DNA from: JARYMI01 sp037444845
GTDB lineage: Bacteria > Acidobacteriota > Aminicenantia > Aminicenantales > UBA8522
Assembly (NCBI GenBank): GCA_037444845.1
Contig: JBBILQ010000003.1
Span: 1 to 64,000, forward strand
DNA length: 64,000 nucleotides
Reading direction: 5' to 3'
The translations under genes and the position numbers were made by a program. Shown here piece after piece: positions 25,359 through 33,689 of the stretch. Each line of letters opens with the position of its first letter. The stretch's first letter is position 1. The notes below the pieces were generated by a model that was not told the origin of the DNA, searched no databases, and worked only from the letters and a program-made list of their open reading frames with translations.

Positions 25359-25633
25359 AGGACGATGTTCCTCTCTTTGGCCAGCTTTGTCTTGATCATC
25401 CGGAACATGGTCTGGTACTCAATATTTTCCCTGCGAATTTTTTCCATGTGCTTGCTGAGAATATCCCTGACCTCCTGGTCAAGCTGGTCTTCTTTTTGGA
25501 ATTCTTCAGTGATGAGGCCGATGACGCCTTCGACAATCTTGTTCTTGTCCTCGAGAGTTACTTTGCCCTCTTTGGCTAGATTTCTGACGATCACGAAAGC
25601 CATGTGTTCAATCTGGTTTCTATTCAGCCTCAT
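25355..25633 (-). CDS. DUF507-type protein, copy 1
   Basis: 92 residues, helical and charged, with NRNQIEHMAFVIVRNL at the start aligning to the NRLSREKVNFLSKQIL of the second copy. I chose ATG 25633; a TTG at 25651 would add six residues but has no ribosome site. The copies are clearly related but well diverged, so the duplication is old. A role as a two-subunit complex is an inference from the coupling. Confidence 0.7.
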   Translation of the reverse strand: MRLNRNQIEHMAFVIVRNLAKEGKVTLEDKNKIVEGVIGLITEEFQKEDQLDQEVRDILSKHMEKIRRENIEYQTMFRMIKTKLAKERNIVL

Positions 25634-25741
25634 AGCTTTTCTAAAATACAATAAGTGGCCCTAAAATTCAAGGACGGACCGGACGGCTCTGTTGAAAAAA
25701 GTGGCAGCAGAGGGGATTGTCCTCTGAGAGGACCGTCCGCA

Positions 25742-26665
25742 TTATCCCAGGACGAGATAAGGGACGAGACCTTGCTTTTCCTTGTCTCTCCGGGCCAGGG
25801 CAAGGAACTTGCCTTCCAGGCTGAACACCCGGAAGATGGCTTCGCCTTCAACGGACACGGTCTCTTTCGGCCCCGGCTCAAAGATCCTGAGGAAGTGATC
25901 GAAGGAAATGGCCTTCCCCTTCTGGACCATCTCGTTGCCCTTGGATTTGAGAACAGCTTTCGGCCATTCCTGGAAAATCGATTCGAGAGGCAGCAGGAAT
26001 TCCTGGACATTTCCACGGGCCGTCAATTTTTCCATCTTCTCCAAGGAGAAGGCGCTGGAGACGTTGAACTTTCCGGCCTCGGTCCGACGGAGCGCAGTGA
26101 GATGGGCCCAGCAGCCAAGGCTCTGGCCGAGGTCATGTGCGAGAGAGCGGACGTAGGTTCCCGAGCTGCATTTCACCTCGAAGTCAACGTCCGGCGGGAC
26201 ATAGCCGGTCAGTCTGAAAGAATGGATGGTCACAAGATGGGGCTCCAATTCAACTGGCTTTTTTGACCTGGCCCATTCGTAGAGCGGCTTTCCCTCCCTT
26301 TTCTTGGCCGAATACGGCGGCGGAACCTGCTCGATTGTGCCCGCAAATTTTTCCATCGCCCGCAGGAGGTCCCTTTGAGGGGGGAAGTCGGCGATTTCCG
26401 AAGTTACAGGCCGGCCCAAGGCATCATAGGTGTCAGTGGCCAGACCGAGCCTCATTCGCCCCGCGTAGACTTTGTCATGTTTGGAGAAAACAGGGAAGAG
26501 CCGGGTGGCTATTCCGACTCCGATGATGAGCAGCCCAGTGGCCAGAGGGTCGAGGGTGCCGAAATGTCCGACTCTGGCGAGGCCGAGGATTTTTCTTATT
26601 CGAGCGACGACGTCGTGTGAGGTAAGACCTTGAGGTTTATCAACTAAGATGAGGCCATCCATCAC
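25742..26665 (-). CDS. truB: tRNA pseudouridine(55) synthase
   Basis: 307 residues. The catalytic Asp39 sits in GHFGTLDPLATG, and DKPQGLTSHDVV and CSSGTYVRSLAHDLG are intact. It makes pseudouridine 55 in the T-arm of tRNAs. The C-terminal PUA-like part is present. It starts four bp inside the end of nrnA (ATGA overlap) and ends the nusA-infB-rbfA run, the classical order in many bacteria. Confidence 0.96.
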   Translation of the reverse strand: MMDGLILVDKPQGLTSHDVVARIRKILGLARVGHFGTLDPLATGLLIIGVGIATRLFPVFSKHDKVYAGRMRLGLATDTYDALGRPVTSEIADFPPQRDLLRAMEKFAGTIEQVPPPYSAKKREGKPLYEWARSKKPVELEPHLVTIHSFRLTGYVPPDVDFEVKCSSGTYVRSLAHDLGQSLGCWAHLTALRRTEAGKFNVSSAFSLEKMEKLTARGNVQEFLLPLESIFQEWPKAVLKSKGNEMVQKGKAISFDHFLRIFEPGPKETVSVEGEAIFRVFSLEGKFLALARRDKEKQGLVPYLVLG

Positions 26666-27672
26666 TCCGTCCGTGAGGATAAGCCGTCAGTTTTTAAGGC
26701 AGATTCTCTTTTTTGTTCGAGGAGTTTCTCTATTTGACGGGGTATGCCCCTGATTAGTTCTTCGTAGGGGCCGGAGGCCGTAAAACCTGCGGCGTGGACA
26801 TGGCCGCCTCCCCCGAACTGCTCAGCAATAGCCGCAGCGTTGGCCAGTCCTTTGGACCGGAGGCTTATCCGAAACGTATTCCTGGCCATTTCTTTAAAAA
26901 AAAGAACCATTTCGACACCCTTGATCGAGCGGGCCAGGGTCGTGATATCTTCAGTGTCGATCTCCCTCAGGTGGAAGGCGCTGAGGAATTTTTTGAACAT
27001 GGTGATGGTGGCGATGGTTCCTTTCTTGTTCATCCTGAGAGTGGACAAAACGTGACCCAAGAGCTTGATTTTTTCAGGGGGATTGGTGTTGAACAGGAAC
27101 TCTGTCGTCTTGATCGGGTTGGCCCCAAGTCTGACCAGCTTGTGGCAGACGTCGAACGCCCTGGACGTCGTGTTGGAGAACTGGAAGGAGCCCGTGTCCG
27201 AAACGATGGCGCAGTAGAGATGGCTGGCGATCTCAGGAGTGAGGGGAAGGCCAGTTTTTTCGGACAGAAGGAAGACCATTTCGCCGACAGCCGAGGCTGC
27301 CGGGTCGACCCAGTTGATGTCTGCATAAGAGTCATTCGAATAGTGATGATCGATGTTGATTTTGAAATATCTCTCCAGGTTTTCTTGGCCCGAGCGGGCG
27401 ACGCTGGCGCATTCAAGGAGAATAGCTAGGTCGAACCTGCGCGCCGGAATTTGCCCGATCTTGATCCTTGTCGCTTCCGGCATTTGGCTGAAAGGGAACG
27501 GCGTGGGATCCTTGTTGATGAGGCTCATCTTCTTGCTGAGCGCTTCGCCCATTTTGGCTAAAGCCAGACCAGTGCAAATGGAATCTCCGTCCGGCCTGAG
27601 ATGGCTGGTGATAACGATGCGTTCGCTCTCGATGATTTTCTGGTGGATGAGTTGAAAAAGATCATTTTTCAT
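26662..27672 (-). CDS. nrnA: DHH-family phosphoesterase, NrnA-type
   Basis: 336 residues with an N-terminal DHH domain (SHLRPDGDS, residues 23-31, and NIDHHYSND) and a C-terminal DHHA1 domain (FGGGGHVHAAGF). NrnA hydrolyses nano-RNAs and pAp with Mn. The position between rbfA and truB is the common place for this gene. ATG 27672 lies just inside rbfA and gives the normal length; the open frame continues to 27714 in rbfA without support. All metal-binding motifs appear intact. Confidence 0.92.
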   Translation of the reverse strand: MKNDLFQLIHQKIIESERIVITSHLRPDGDSICTGLALAKMGEALSKKMSLINKDPTPFPFSQMPEATRIKIGQIPARRFDLAILLECASVARSGQENLERYFKINIDHHYSNDSYADINWVDPAASAVGEMVFLLSEKTGLPLTPEIASHLYCAIVSDTGSFQFSNTTSRAFDVCHKLVRLGANPIKTTEFLFNTNPPEKIKLLGHVLSTLRMNKKGTIATITMFKKFLSAFHLREIDTEDITTLARSIKGVEMVLFFKEMARNTFRISLRSKGLANAAAIAEQFGGGGHVHAAGFTASGPYEELIRGIPRQIEKLLEQKRESALKTDGLSSRTE

Positions 27673-28012
27673 GTTTCTTGATCTGCTCGAGCAGCTTGTC
27701 AATGTGGCTTTCATACTCGGCTGTCAGGTCAATGGCAAAAACAAGGCTCGGATTATACTTTAATTTGATGGCTGAGGCAATAGTCTTGCGGAGGTAACCT
27801 TTCCTCTTTTCCAGGCCGGCCAAGAGCGCCTCTTTATTGACCTGGCCGTATGAGCTTAGGTAAACATAAGCTGTTTTCAGGTCGGCGCTCATCTCCACCT
27901 TGGTGACTGTGATGAGGCCGGATGAGGAATCTTGAATATCATGGATGAGGACCTGGCCGAGTATTTCTTTGATCAGGCTGCCCACTCTTTCTCGGCGTCG
28001 GCTGCCGTTCAT
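27662..28012 (-). CDS. rbfA: Ribosome-binding factor A
   Basis: 116 residues. The start RRRERVGSLIKEILGQ, followed by GLITVTKVEMSADLKTAYVYLS, is characteristic, including the helix-kink-helix KH-like fold. RbfA matures the 30S subunit near the 5' end of 16S rRNA. GAGG precedes the ATG. Upstream lies the DUF503 gene, with a 95-bp gap, and nrnA overlaps its end. Confidence 0.95.
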   Translation of the reverse strand: MNGSRRRERVGSLIKEILGQVLIHDIQDSSSGLITVTKVEMSADLKTAYVYLSSYGQVNKEALLAGLEKRKGYLRKTIASAIKLKYNPSLVFAIDLTAEYESHIDKLLEQIKKHEK

Positions 28013-28107
28013 GATTCCTCCTTCCGCCGCAAAAGGCGGCTTCTTCCCATCGACCGGTGCCGCTCCATTCCCGTCCTTGCCAGGCTTCTTCGCTTCCCGG
28101 AGTTTCT

Positions 28108-28389
28108 TCAGAAATAACGAATCTCGGTCTTGAGAATTTCCGCTTCCAGGTTGTATTCAGCTTCTTCAATGATTCTCCGCAGCATCTGGTCGACAAAGCC
28201 CGGCTGGTTATTGATCGTGATGATGCCGATCTTGGCCCTCTGCCATTTATCCAGAAAATCAAGCTCGGCCACAGCGACGTTGAATTTTTTCCTGATCCTG
28301 TCCTTGAAGGCGCTGATCACTTTTCTCTTTTCCTTGAGGGAATGAGAGGTGGGGAGGAAAATTTCGAGCGAGAGAAGTCCTATGATCAT
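28108..28389 (-). CDS. DUF503 family protein
   Basis: 93 residues matching DUF503: it opens with LSLEIFLPTSHSLKEKRKVI and has the WQRAKIGIITINN strand. It forms a compact ferredoxin-like fold in the family. The gene is often found between infB and rbfA, as here, so a ribosome-linked role is likely but unproven. The 14-bp gap to infB implies co-transcription. Confidence 0.88.
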   Translation of the reverse strand: MIIGLLSLEIFLPTSHSLKEKRKVISAFKDRIRKKFNVAVAELDFLDKWQRAKIGIITINNQPGFVDQMLRRIIEEAEYNLEAEILKTEIRYF

Positions 28390-28403
28390 CGGCTTCCGAC
28401 CGT

Positions 28404-30221
28404 TCAGGCCGGCTTGCTTATTTCAGTGACAAAAGCAACGATGACATCTCCTTCCTGGATATCCTTGAACCCTTCCAGGGAAATGCCGCATTCCAGCCCC
28501 TTGCTCACTTCGGTCACGCTCTCCTTAACCCGCTTAAGGGAGGAAATCCTGCCCTGATGGATGATTTCCTGGCCGCGCATGACTCTGACATCGGCGTGAC
28601 GGGTGATCTTGCCGTCCAGAACATAGCAGCCAGCGATCGTGCCCACCCTGGCGATCTGGAATATCCTCCGAATTTCTGCCCGGCCTAAGTAGACCTCTTT
28701 GCGGACCGGCTCGAGCATTCCGGTCAGGGCTCGGCGGATGTCTTCTGTCAGCTGGTAGATGATGTTGTAGCTCCGGGTCTCGACCTTTTCCTGCTTGGCC
28801 AGCTCCATTATTTTCTGGGTGGGCTTGACGTTGTAGCCGAGGATGATGGCGTTGGAGGCTGAAGCCAGAATGACGTCAGATTCAGTGATGCTTCCGGTGG
28901 CGGAGTGGATGATCTTGACTTTGACCTTCTCTGAGCTGAGCGGGGGCAGGATGTCGTGGAGAACCTCAACGGAGCCCTGGACGTCTGCTCTGATGATCAA
29001 GGAAAGCTCTTTGATGTCGCCCTGTTCAATTTTTTTGAACAGCTCGTCCAGGGTCAAATGCTCGGGCCACGGCGGCTCTTCCTTTTTGATTTTTGAAAGC
29101 CGGTGGTTGACGACTCGCTTGGCCGTTTCAAGGTCGGGGACGACCTGGAATAAATCGCCAGCCGCGGGAACGTCTGAATAACCGAGAATCTCCACTGGCA
29201 TGGAAAGCTCGGCTTTCTTGAGCAGCCGTCCGTTTTCGTCAAACAGGGCCCTGACCTTTCCAGAGGTTATCCCTGAAATAAAGGCCTGGCCGCTCGAGAG
29301 TGTGCCGTGCTGAATGATCACGGTCGCCAGCGGGCCTTTCTTTGGATCCATCCGGGCTTCCAAAACCACCCCCTGGGCTTCGACGCTGGGATTTCCCTTG
29401 ATCTCAAGGACGTCGGCTAAGAGGAGAATCATCTCCAAGAGCTCATTCAGGTTTGTTTTTTCTTTGGCCGAAACGTCCACGCTGATGACATCCCCGCCCC
29501 AGTCCTCGACGAGGAGACCTTCTTTGGACAATTGCTGTTTGACGCGGTCGGCGCTGGCTTCGGGCTTATCGATTTTGTTGATTGCCACAATGATCGGCAC
29601 CCCCGCCGCCCTCGCGTGGCTGATGGCTTCCCGTGTTTGGGGCATGACGCCATCATCGGCAGCGACGACCAGGACGACGATGTCTGTCGCCCTTGCTCCC
29701 CGGGCCCTGAGTTGAGTGAAGGCTTCGTGGCCGGGCGTGTCAATAAAGGTGATGAAACGGTTGTTGAAAAAAACGCGGTAGGCGCCAATATGCTGGGTGA
29801 TTCCACCCCATTCCTTTTCGATCAAGTTGGAGGACCTGATGGCGTCGAGCAGGGTCGTCTTGCCGTGGTCCACATGGCCCATGATTGTGACAACGGGAGG
29901 CCGCGTCACCAGAGCATCCTTTTGGCTCTCGGCGCGCCGCCTGACTTCTTCCTCGTAGCTGAGAAACTCTATGTCGGCATCAGCTATCGGGGCGACGAGC
30001 GCGGCCAGCTTTCCGTCAATAAGGTCGCTGTAGTCGAGCATCATTCCGCGCTCGCCAAGCGTGTCGACCAAGTCCTTCGGCCTGACAGATGTTCTCTCGG
30101 CAACCTCCTTGAGAGTCATCCCTTCGCGGAGGATGAACTTGGGCCGGACCTTAGGAGGTCTTTCAACCTCGGCCTTTTTCTTGGTCGTCTTCGGTTTATC
30201 CGTTTCTTTCTTCATCGTCAT
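28404..30221 (-). CDS. infB: Translation initiation factor IF-2
   Basis: 605 residues. The IF2 N-terminal helix module (about 30-85, LKEVAERTSVRPKDLV) leads into the GTPase domain: GHVDHGKT (G1), GGITQHIGAY (G2), DTPGHE (G3) and NKIDK (G4). The beta-barrel and C1/C2 domains follow, the latter beginning around 345. It places fMet-tRNA on the 30S subunit. At 605 residues it lacks the long acidic N-terminal extension of E. coli IF-2 (890), within the known range. Its ATG overlaps the nusA stop (ATGA), so the two are coupled. Confidence 0.97.
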   Translation of the reverse strand: MTMKKETDKPKTTKKKAEVERPPKVRPKFILREGMTLKEVAERTSVRPKDLVDTLGERGMMLDYSDLIDGKLAALVAPIADADIEFLSYEEEVRRRAESQKDALVTRPPVVTIMGHVDHGKTTLLDAIRSSNLIEKEWGGITQHIGAYRVFFNNRFITFIDTPGHEAFTQLRARGARATDIVVLVVAADDGVMPQTREAISHARAAGVPIIVAINKIDKPEASADRVKQQLSKEGLLVEDWGGDVISVDVSAKEKTNLNELLEMILLLADVLEIKGNPSVEAQGVVLEARMDPKKGPLATVIIQHGTLSSGQAFISGITSGKVRALFDENGRLLKKAELSMPVEILGYSDVPAAGDLFQVVPDLETAKRVVNHRLSKIKKEEPPWPEHLTLDELFKKIEQGDIKELSLIIRADVQGSVEVLHDILPPLSSEKVKVKIIHSATGSITESDVILASASNAIILGYNVKPTQKIMELAKQEKVETRSYNIIYQLTEDIRRALTGMLEPVRKEVYLGRAEIRRIFQIARVGTIAGCYVLDGKITRHADVRVMRGQEIIHQGRISSLKRVKESVTEVSKGLECGISLEGFKDIQEGDVIVAFVTEISKPA

Positions 30222-31243
30222 TCTTGCTTGATCTCAATCTTCCAGCCGACAAGCCGCGAGGCAAGCTTGACGTTGATTCCCTTCTTGCCGATGGCCAACG
30301 ACAGCTGGTCTCGAGGCACGATGGCCTGCATGATTTTATCCTTCTTGTCGAGGAGAATGATCTTTTCTATCCGGGCAGGGCTCAAAGCGGCCTTGGCATA
30401 GTCCAGCGGATGAGGAGACCATTCGATGATGTCGATCTTTTCTCCGCTGAGCTCTTTGCTGATGGCCAGGATGCGGTTTCCCCTGACTCCTATGCAGGCG
30501 CCGACAGGATCAATGTCCCGATCCTTGGACTGGACGGCCACCTTAGCCCTTTCTCCTGGCTGGCGGACAAGGTCCTTGATCTCGATATTGGCGTTGGCCA
30601 GCTCGGGAATCTCAAGCTCGAGCAGCTTGGCCAAGAATTTGGGGTGAGTTCTTGAGACAATGACCTGAGGCCCTTTGGTTGTCTTCTGAACCTGAGTGAT
30701 GAGGGCTTTGACCGTGTCGCCCCGCTGGAATTCTTCGTTGGGCAGCTTTTCCCGGGAGGGGAAAAGAGCTTCTGTTTTATTGATCTCGAGGATGATGTTG
30801 GAGTTCTCAAACCGCCGCACGGCCCCGGCGATGATTTCGCCGATGCGGGGCGCGAATTCGACGAATATTTTTTCTTGTTCCGCGTCCCTAACTTTCTGGA
30901 AGATGACCTGCTTGGCCGCTTGAGCGGAAATGCGGCCCAAAGTGTCGGCCGGCAGGTCAATCTCGATGGTTTCTCCGAGGGCGGCGCTGGGCCTGGTTCT
31001 TCTGGCTTCCTCCACGGATATTTCGAGCGATGGGTCTTCAGGGTTCTCGACAATTTTTTTAACGGCATAAACCCGCAGTTCGCCCTTTTCTGGCCGGAAA
31101 TCAACCTTAATTTTCTCGTTGCGGTTGAAATATTTGGCAGAGGCCACGCGCAGGGATTCCTCGATGGCGCTGATGACGACCGAGGGCTGGACACCCCGTT
31201 CCTTGCTCAGCTGCAAAATAGTATTCCACACGTTGATCTTCAT
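30218..31243 (-). CDS. nusA: Transcription termination/antitermination protein NusA
   Basis: 341 residues: the N-terminal RNA-polymerase-binding domain (about 1-130), S1 (about 131-200, IGEIIAGAVRRFENSN), and two KH domains with VGACIGVRGNRI and LSLAIGKKGINVKLASRLVGW. It ends right after KH2, so there is no C-terminal acidic repeat region as in E. coli (495 residues); this matches many other bacteria. It pauses RNA polymerase and aids Nus-factor assembly. It heads the operon, but the usual rimP is not found upstream. Confidence 0.96.
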   Translation of the reverse strand: MKINVWNTILQLSKERGVQPSVVISAIEESLRVASAKYFNRNEKIKVDFRPEKGELRVYAVKKIVENPEDPSLEISVEEARRTRPSAALGETIEIDLPADTLGRISAQAAKQVIFQKVRDAEQEKIFVEFAPRIGEIIAGAVRRFENSNIILEINKTEALFPSREKLPNEEFQRGDTVKALITQVQKTTKGPQVIVSRTHPKFLAKLLELEIPELANANIEIKDLVRQPGERAKVAVQSKDRDIDPVGACIGVRGNRILAISKELSGEKIDIIEWSPHPLDYAKAALSPARIEKIILLDKKDKIMQAIVPRDQLSLAIGKKGINVKLASRLVGWKIEIKQE

Positions 31244-31585
31244 CGTCTTGGCCTCAAAACGGATGAGGAAGCGTAAGAGGTGGTGATTATATCGAAAACA
31301 GGCGAAGAGTGCAAATCAGCGGCCGGCTTCCGAGGGCAGGCTTACTTCTGCTGCCGGGGGCGCAAACTTCTTCCACTTGGTGATATTCTTTCATCCCTGG
31401 GCGCTTAGAATACCAGATGGCGGCGAGAGCGGCAGCCAGAGCAACCGCAACGAAGAGCCCCAGACCCCAGGTCATCCTTCGGTACTGGATGAGGATCGGA
31501 GCAGCCAGCCCGGCAGACCCGTCAGGAATGGGAATGAGAAAATTTGGATGGGTCGAGCGTTGATCAGAGTGAGAACGAAGCCTGA
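31244..31585. other. Gap of about 340 bp between nusA and the next plus-strand gene
   Basis: This stretch would normally hold rimP, but no RimP-like frame is visible. A 62-codon minus-strand frame (31287-31475, opening with a hydrophobic WGLGLFVAVALAAALAAIWY) is the only candidate and resembles a small membrane protein, but its tail is compositionally random, and the nearest purine-rich sequence abuts its ATG. I see no clear promoter for nusA. Confidence 0.4.
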
Positions 31586-31957
31586 ATGCAGAACGAGAGG
31601 CAAAATAAGGCGGAGGATTCGCCGGTGCCTGGACTCAGCGCAGCCGATGCGTTGTTTATTGCTTTAGAGGACCAAGACACGTCCTATTTCCTCAAAACGT
31701 ATTTTGCTGCGCCCGAGCTGAAACACCAAGTCTTCTCCAGACGCTGGGTAACTGAACATGATTCAAGAAAGATCTGGCAGGTGGCGATTATCGAAAAAAG
31801 CCGCCTTGGCGGAGGCCGGGAGCAGCTGTTGAATATCGCCCACATCAGCCTGGACGCGTCAAGCGGCGAAATCTGCAAAAAGTGGTTTTTCGGAAACGTT
31901 TTTCTCGAAGAATACCTCGAATTTATCGACCGTCTATCCGTTCGCCGTTCAGACTGA
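31586..31957 (+). CDS. Hypothetical protein
   Basis: 123 residues with coding-like composition: DALFIALEDQDTSYFLKTYF, then ISLDASSGEICKKWFFGNVF and a C-terminal FLEEYLEFIDRLS. I recognise no family. The upstream ribosome site is weak, and the gene is the only plus-strand frame between two minus-strand operons. Its last 35 bp overlap the 3' end of miaB in the opposite direction. Confidence 0.5.
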   Translation: MQNERQNKAEDSPVPGLSAADALFIALEDQDTSYFLKTYFAAPELKHQVFSRRWVTEHDSRKIWQVAIIEKSRLGGGREQLLNIAHISLDASSGEICKKWFFGNVFLEEYLEFIDRLSVRRSD

Positions 31958-33251
31958 ACGGGCCGCAGGAAGTAATGCGGACATCGACGAACCTTCCCCT
32001 GCAATCCTGTTCAGAATGGAAGTTCACGACCTGGTATCCTTCGTTCCGGCCCGCATAGAGATGGGGAGTTTTTTTCCCTTTGCCCAGGCAGAGAACCGGC
32101 ATGACGCTTCCGACCTGGAGGCTGTGGTTCTCGATTTGGATTGTTCTCTGGAGCCGCTGGACCTCTTCGAGCCGCCGCGTTTTTATCTCGAAGGGAACAT
32201 CGTCTTTCATCTCGGAAGCTTCTGTCAATGGCCGTGGAGAATAGCGGAAAGAAAAAATATTAGCAAAGCGAACGGACTCCACGACGTCAAGCGTCTCCTC
32301 AAAGTCTTTGTCCGATTCGCCGGGGAACCCGACGATGATGTCGGTGCTCAAACTGATCTCCGGCATGAGCTGACGCAGCCAGGCCACCTTTTCCAGATAA
32401 TCGTCTTTCGTGTATCTCCTTTTCATCTTTCCCAGGATGGCGGTCGAACCTGATTGAAGGGGAAGATGAAGCTGCCGGCAGATATTCTTTGTTCTGGCCA
32501 TGACCTCTCCGATCTCAAGGCTGAAGTTCTTTGGATGGGAGGTCAGGAAGCGGACCCAGGGGATCCCATCGATTCGGCTGACCTCTTCGAGCAGGTCGGC
32601 GAAACCTTTTCCTGACTCTGGGTCACGGTAGCTGTTAACGTTCTGGCCCAAAAGCTGGATCTCTTTATACCCGCGGTCAGCCAGGCTCGACACTTCTGTC
32701 AGGATAGAGCGAAGCGGCCGGCATTTTTCCCGTCCTCGCGTGAAGGGGACGATGCAATAAGCACAGAAATTGTTGCAGCCTTCCATGATGGTGGCGTAGG
32801 CGCTGACAGGGCTTTCCCGGAGGATGAGGTCGGGCGGAGTCTCCTGCCAATCCTTTGACCAGGATGTCGAGATGTATTTTTCGGCCAACCCTTTCTCGAT
32901 GAGGCGCGGCAACTGGCCGTAGGTGTCTGGCCCGAGGATGAAGTCAACGTCGAATTTTTTTTTGAAAATCTCAGAGCCGCGCAGCTGGGCCACGCAACCC
33001 GTGACGCCGACCTGGACCGGTTTTTTTCTTTTGAGCCTAAAAAGGCGGCCCAAGTAAGAATAGAGCTTTTCTTCGGATTTATTCCGGACGGCGCACGTGT
33101 TGACGATCAAAATGTCTCCTTCTTCCTCCCTGTCGGCCTTGATCGCTCCGGCCTGGCGCAAGATTCCGGCGATACGCTCGGAATCGCTCTCGTTCATCTG
33201 GCATCCGAACGTCCGGATAAAAAACTTGAGATTCCTGAGTCGGTCAGTCAT
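31923..33251 (-). CDS. miaB: tRNA-2-methylthio-N6-dimethylallyladenosine synthase MiaB
   Basis: 442 residues. The N-terminal UPF0004 domain has its three cluster cysteines (TFGCQMNESDSE, NTCAVR, GVTGCVAQ); the radical SAM domain has CNNFCAYC; a TRAM domain closes the protein. FGCQMN, rather than the RimO or MtaB variants, points to MiaB, which adds a methylthio group to A37 of certain tRNAs. It is the last gene of a nine-gene operon and starts three bp after the redox-protein gene ends. Confidence 0.93.
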   Translation of the reverse strand: MTDRLRNLKFFIRTFGCQMNESDSERIAGILRQAGAIKADREEEGDILIVNTCAVRNKSEEKLYSYLGRLFRLKRKKPVQVGVTGCVAQLRGSEIFKKKFDVDFILGPDTYGQLPRLIEKGLAEKYISTSWSKDWQETPPDLILRESPVSAYATIMEGCNNFCAYCIVPFTRGREKCRPLRSILTEVSSLADRGYKEIQLLGQNVNSYRDPESGKGFADLLEEVSRIDGIPWVRFLTSHPKNFSLEIGEVMARTKNICRQLHLPLQSGSTAILGKMKRRYTKDDYLEKVAWLRQLMPEISLSTDIIVGFPGESDKDFEETLDVVESVRFANIFSFRYSPRPLTEASEMKDDVPFEIKTRRLEEVQRLQRTIQIENHSLQVGSVMPVLCLGKGKKTPHLYAGRNEGYQVVNFHSEQDCRGRFVDVRITSCGPFSLNGERIDGR

Positions 33252-33254
33252 CGG

Positions 33255-33689
33255 TCAGATGAGGTCCTCGAGGATGGTCACGGCGTCGGCGACAAACTGA
33301 GGGCAGAGGCTCTCGAAGACACCATGCTTTTTGGCTCGTTCGTGCCCCTCGGCCGTGCTCAGGTCGAACCCGATGAGTTCGCGACAGACGAGTGACCCGT
33401 GGCGCTCCCGGAATCTTCTTGCCATTTCCAAGACGAGAGTGTACGTCTTTTCTTTGGCCGCCTCGTCTTCTGGCCGGGTCCGGCCATGTTTGAGCCCGAT
33501 GACCATCATGGCTCCTGTAACCGCTCCGCAGGTCTGGCCCATCCTGGCCATGCCGCCTCCGAAGCCCTGGGAAATTTTGAATGCCTTTTCTCTCTCCAGG
33601 CCAAGACTTTCACAGAACACAGAAAGGACAGCTTGTGAACAGCTCCAGCCTTGCCTGAAGCTCTGGACAGCCGATTCCGACCGGTTCAT
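33255..33689 (-). CDS. C_GCAxxG_C_C family protein (probable redox protein)
   Basis: 144 residues. The family's cysteine pattern is visible: WSCSQAVL at the front, QTCGAVTGA (the GCAxxG-like motif), VCRELIG and a C-terminal LCPQF. Members are predicted redox or cluster-binding proteins of unknown substrate. Its start overlaps the recN stop by four bp. Confidence 0.85.
   Translation of the reverse strand: MNRSESAVQSFRQGWSCSQAVLSVFCESLGLEREKAFKISQGFGGGMARMGQTCGAVTGAMMVIGLKHGRTRPEDEAAKEKTYTLVLEMARRFRERHGSLVCRELIGFDLSTAEGHERAKKHGVFESLCPQFVADAVTILEDLI

Noticed and set aside
31287..31475. 62-codon frame with a hydrophobic start, possible small membrane protein
   Set aside because: Start spacing and C-terminal composition are unconvincing and there is no neighbour to support it; listed only as part of the gap.
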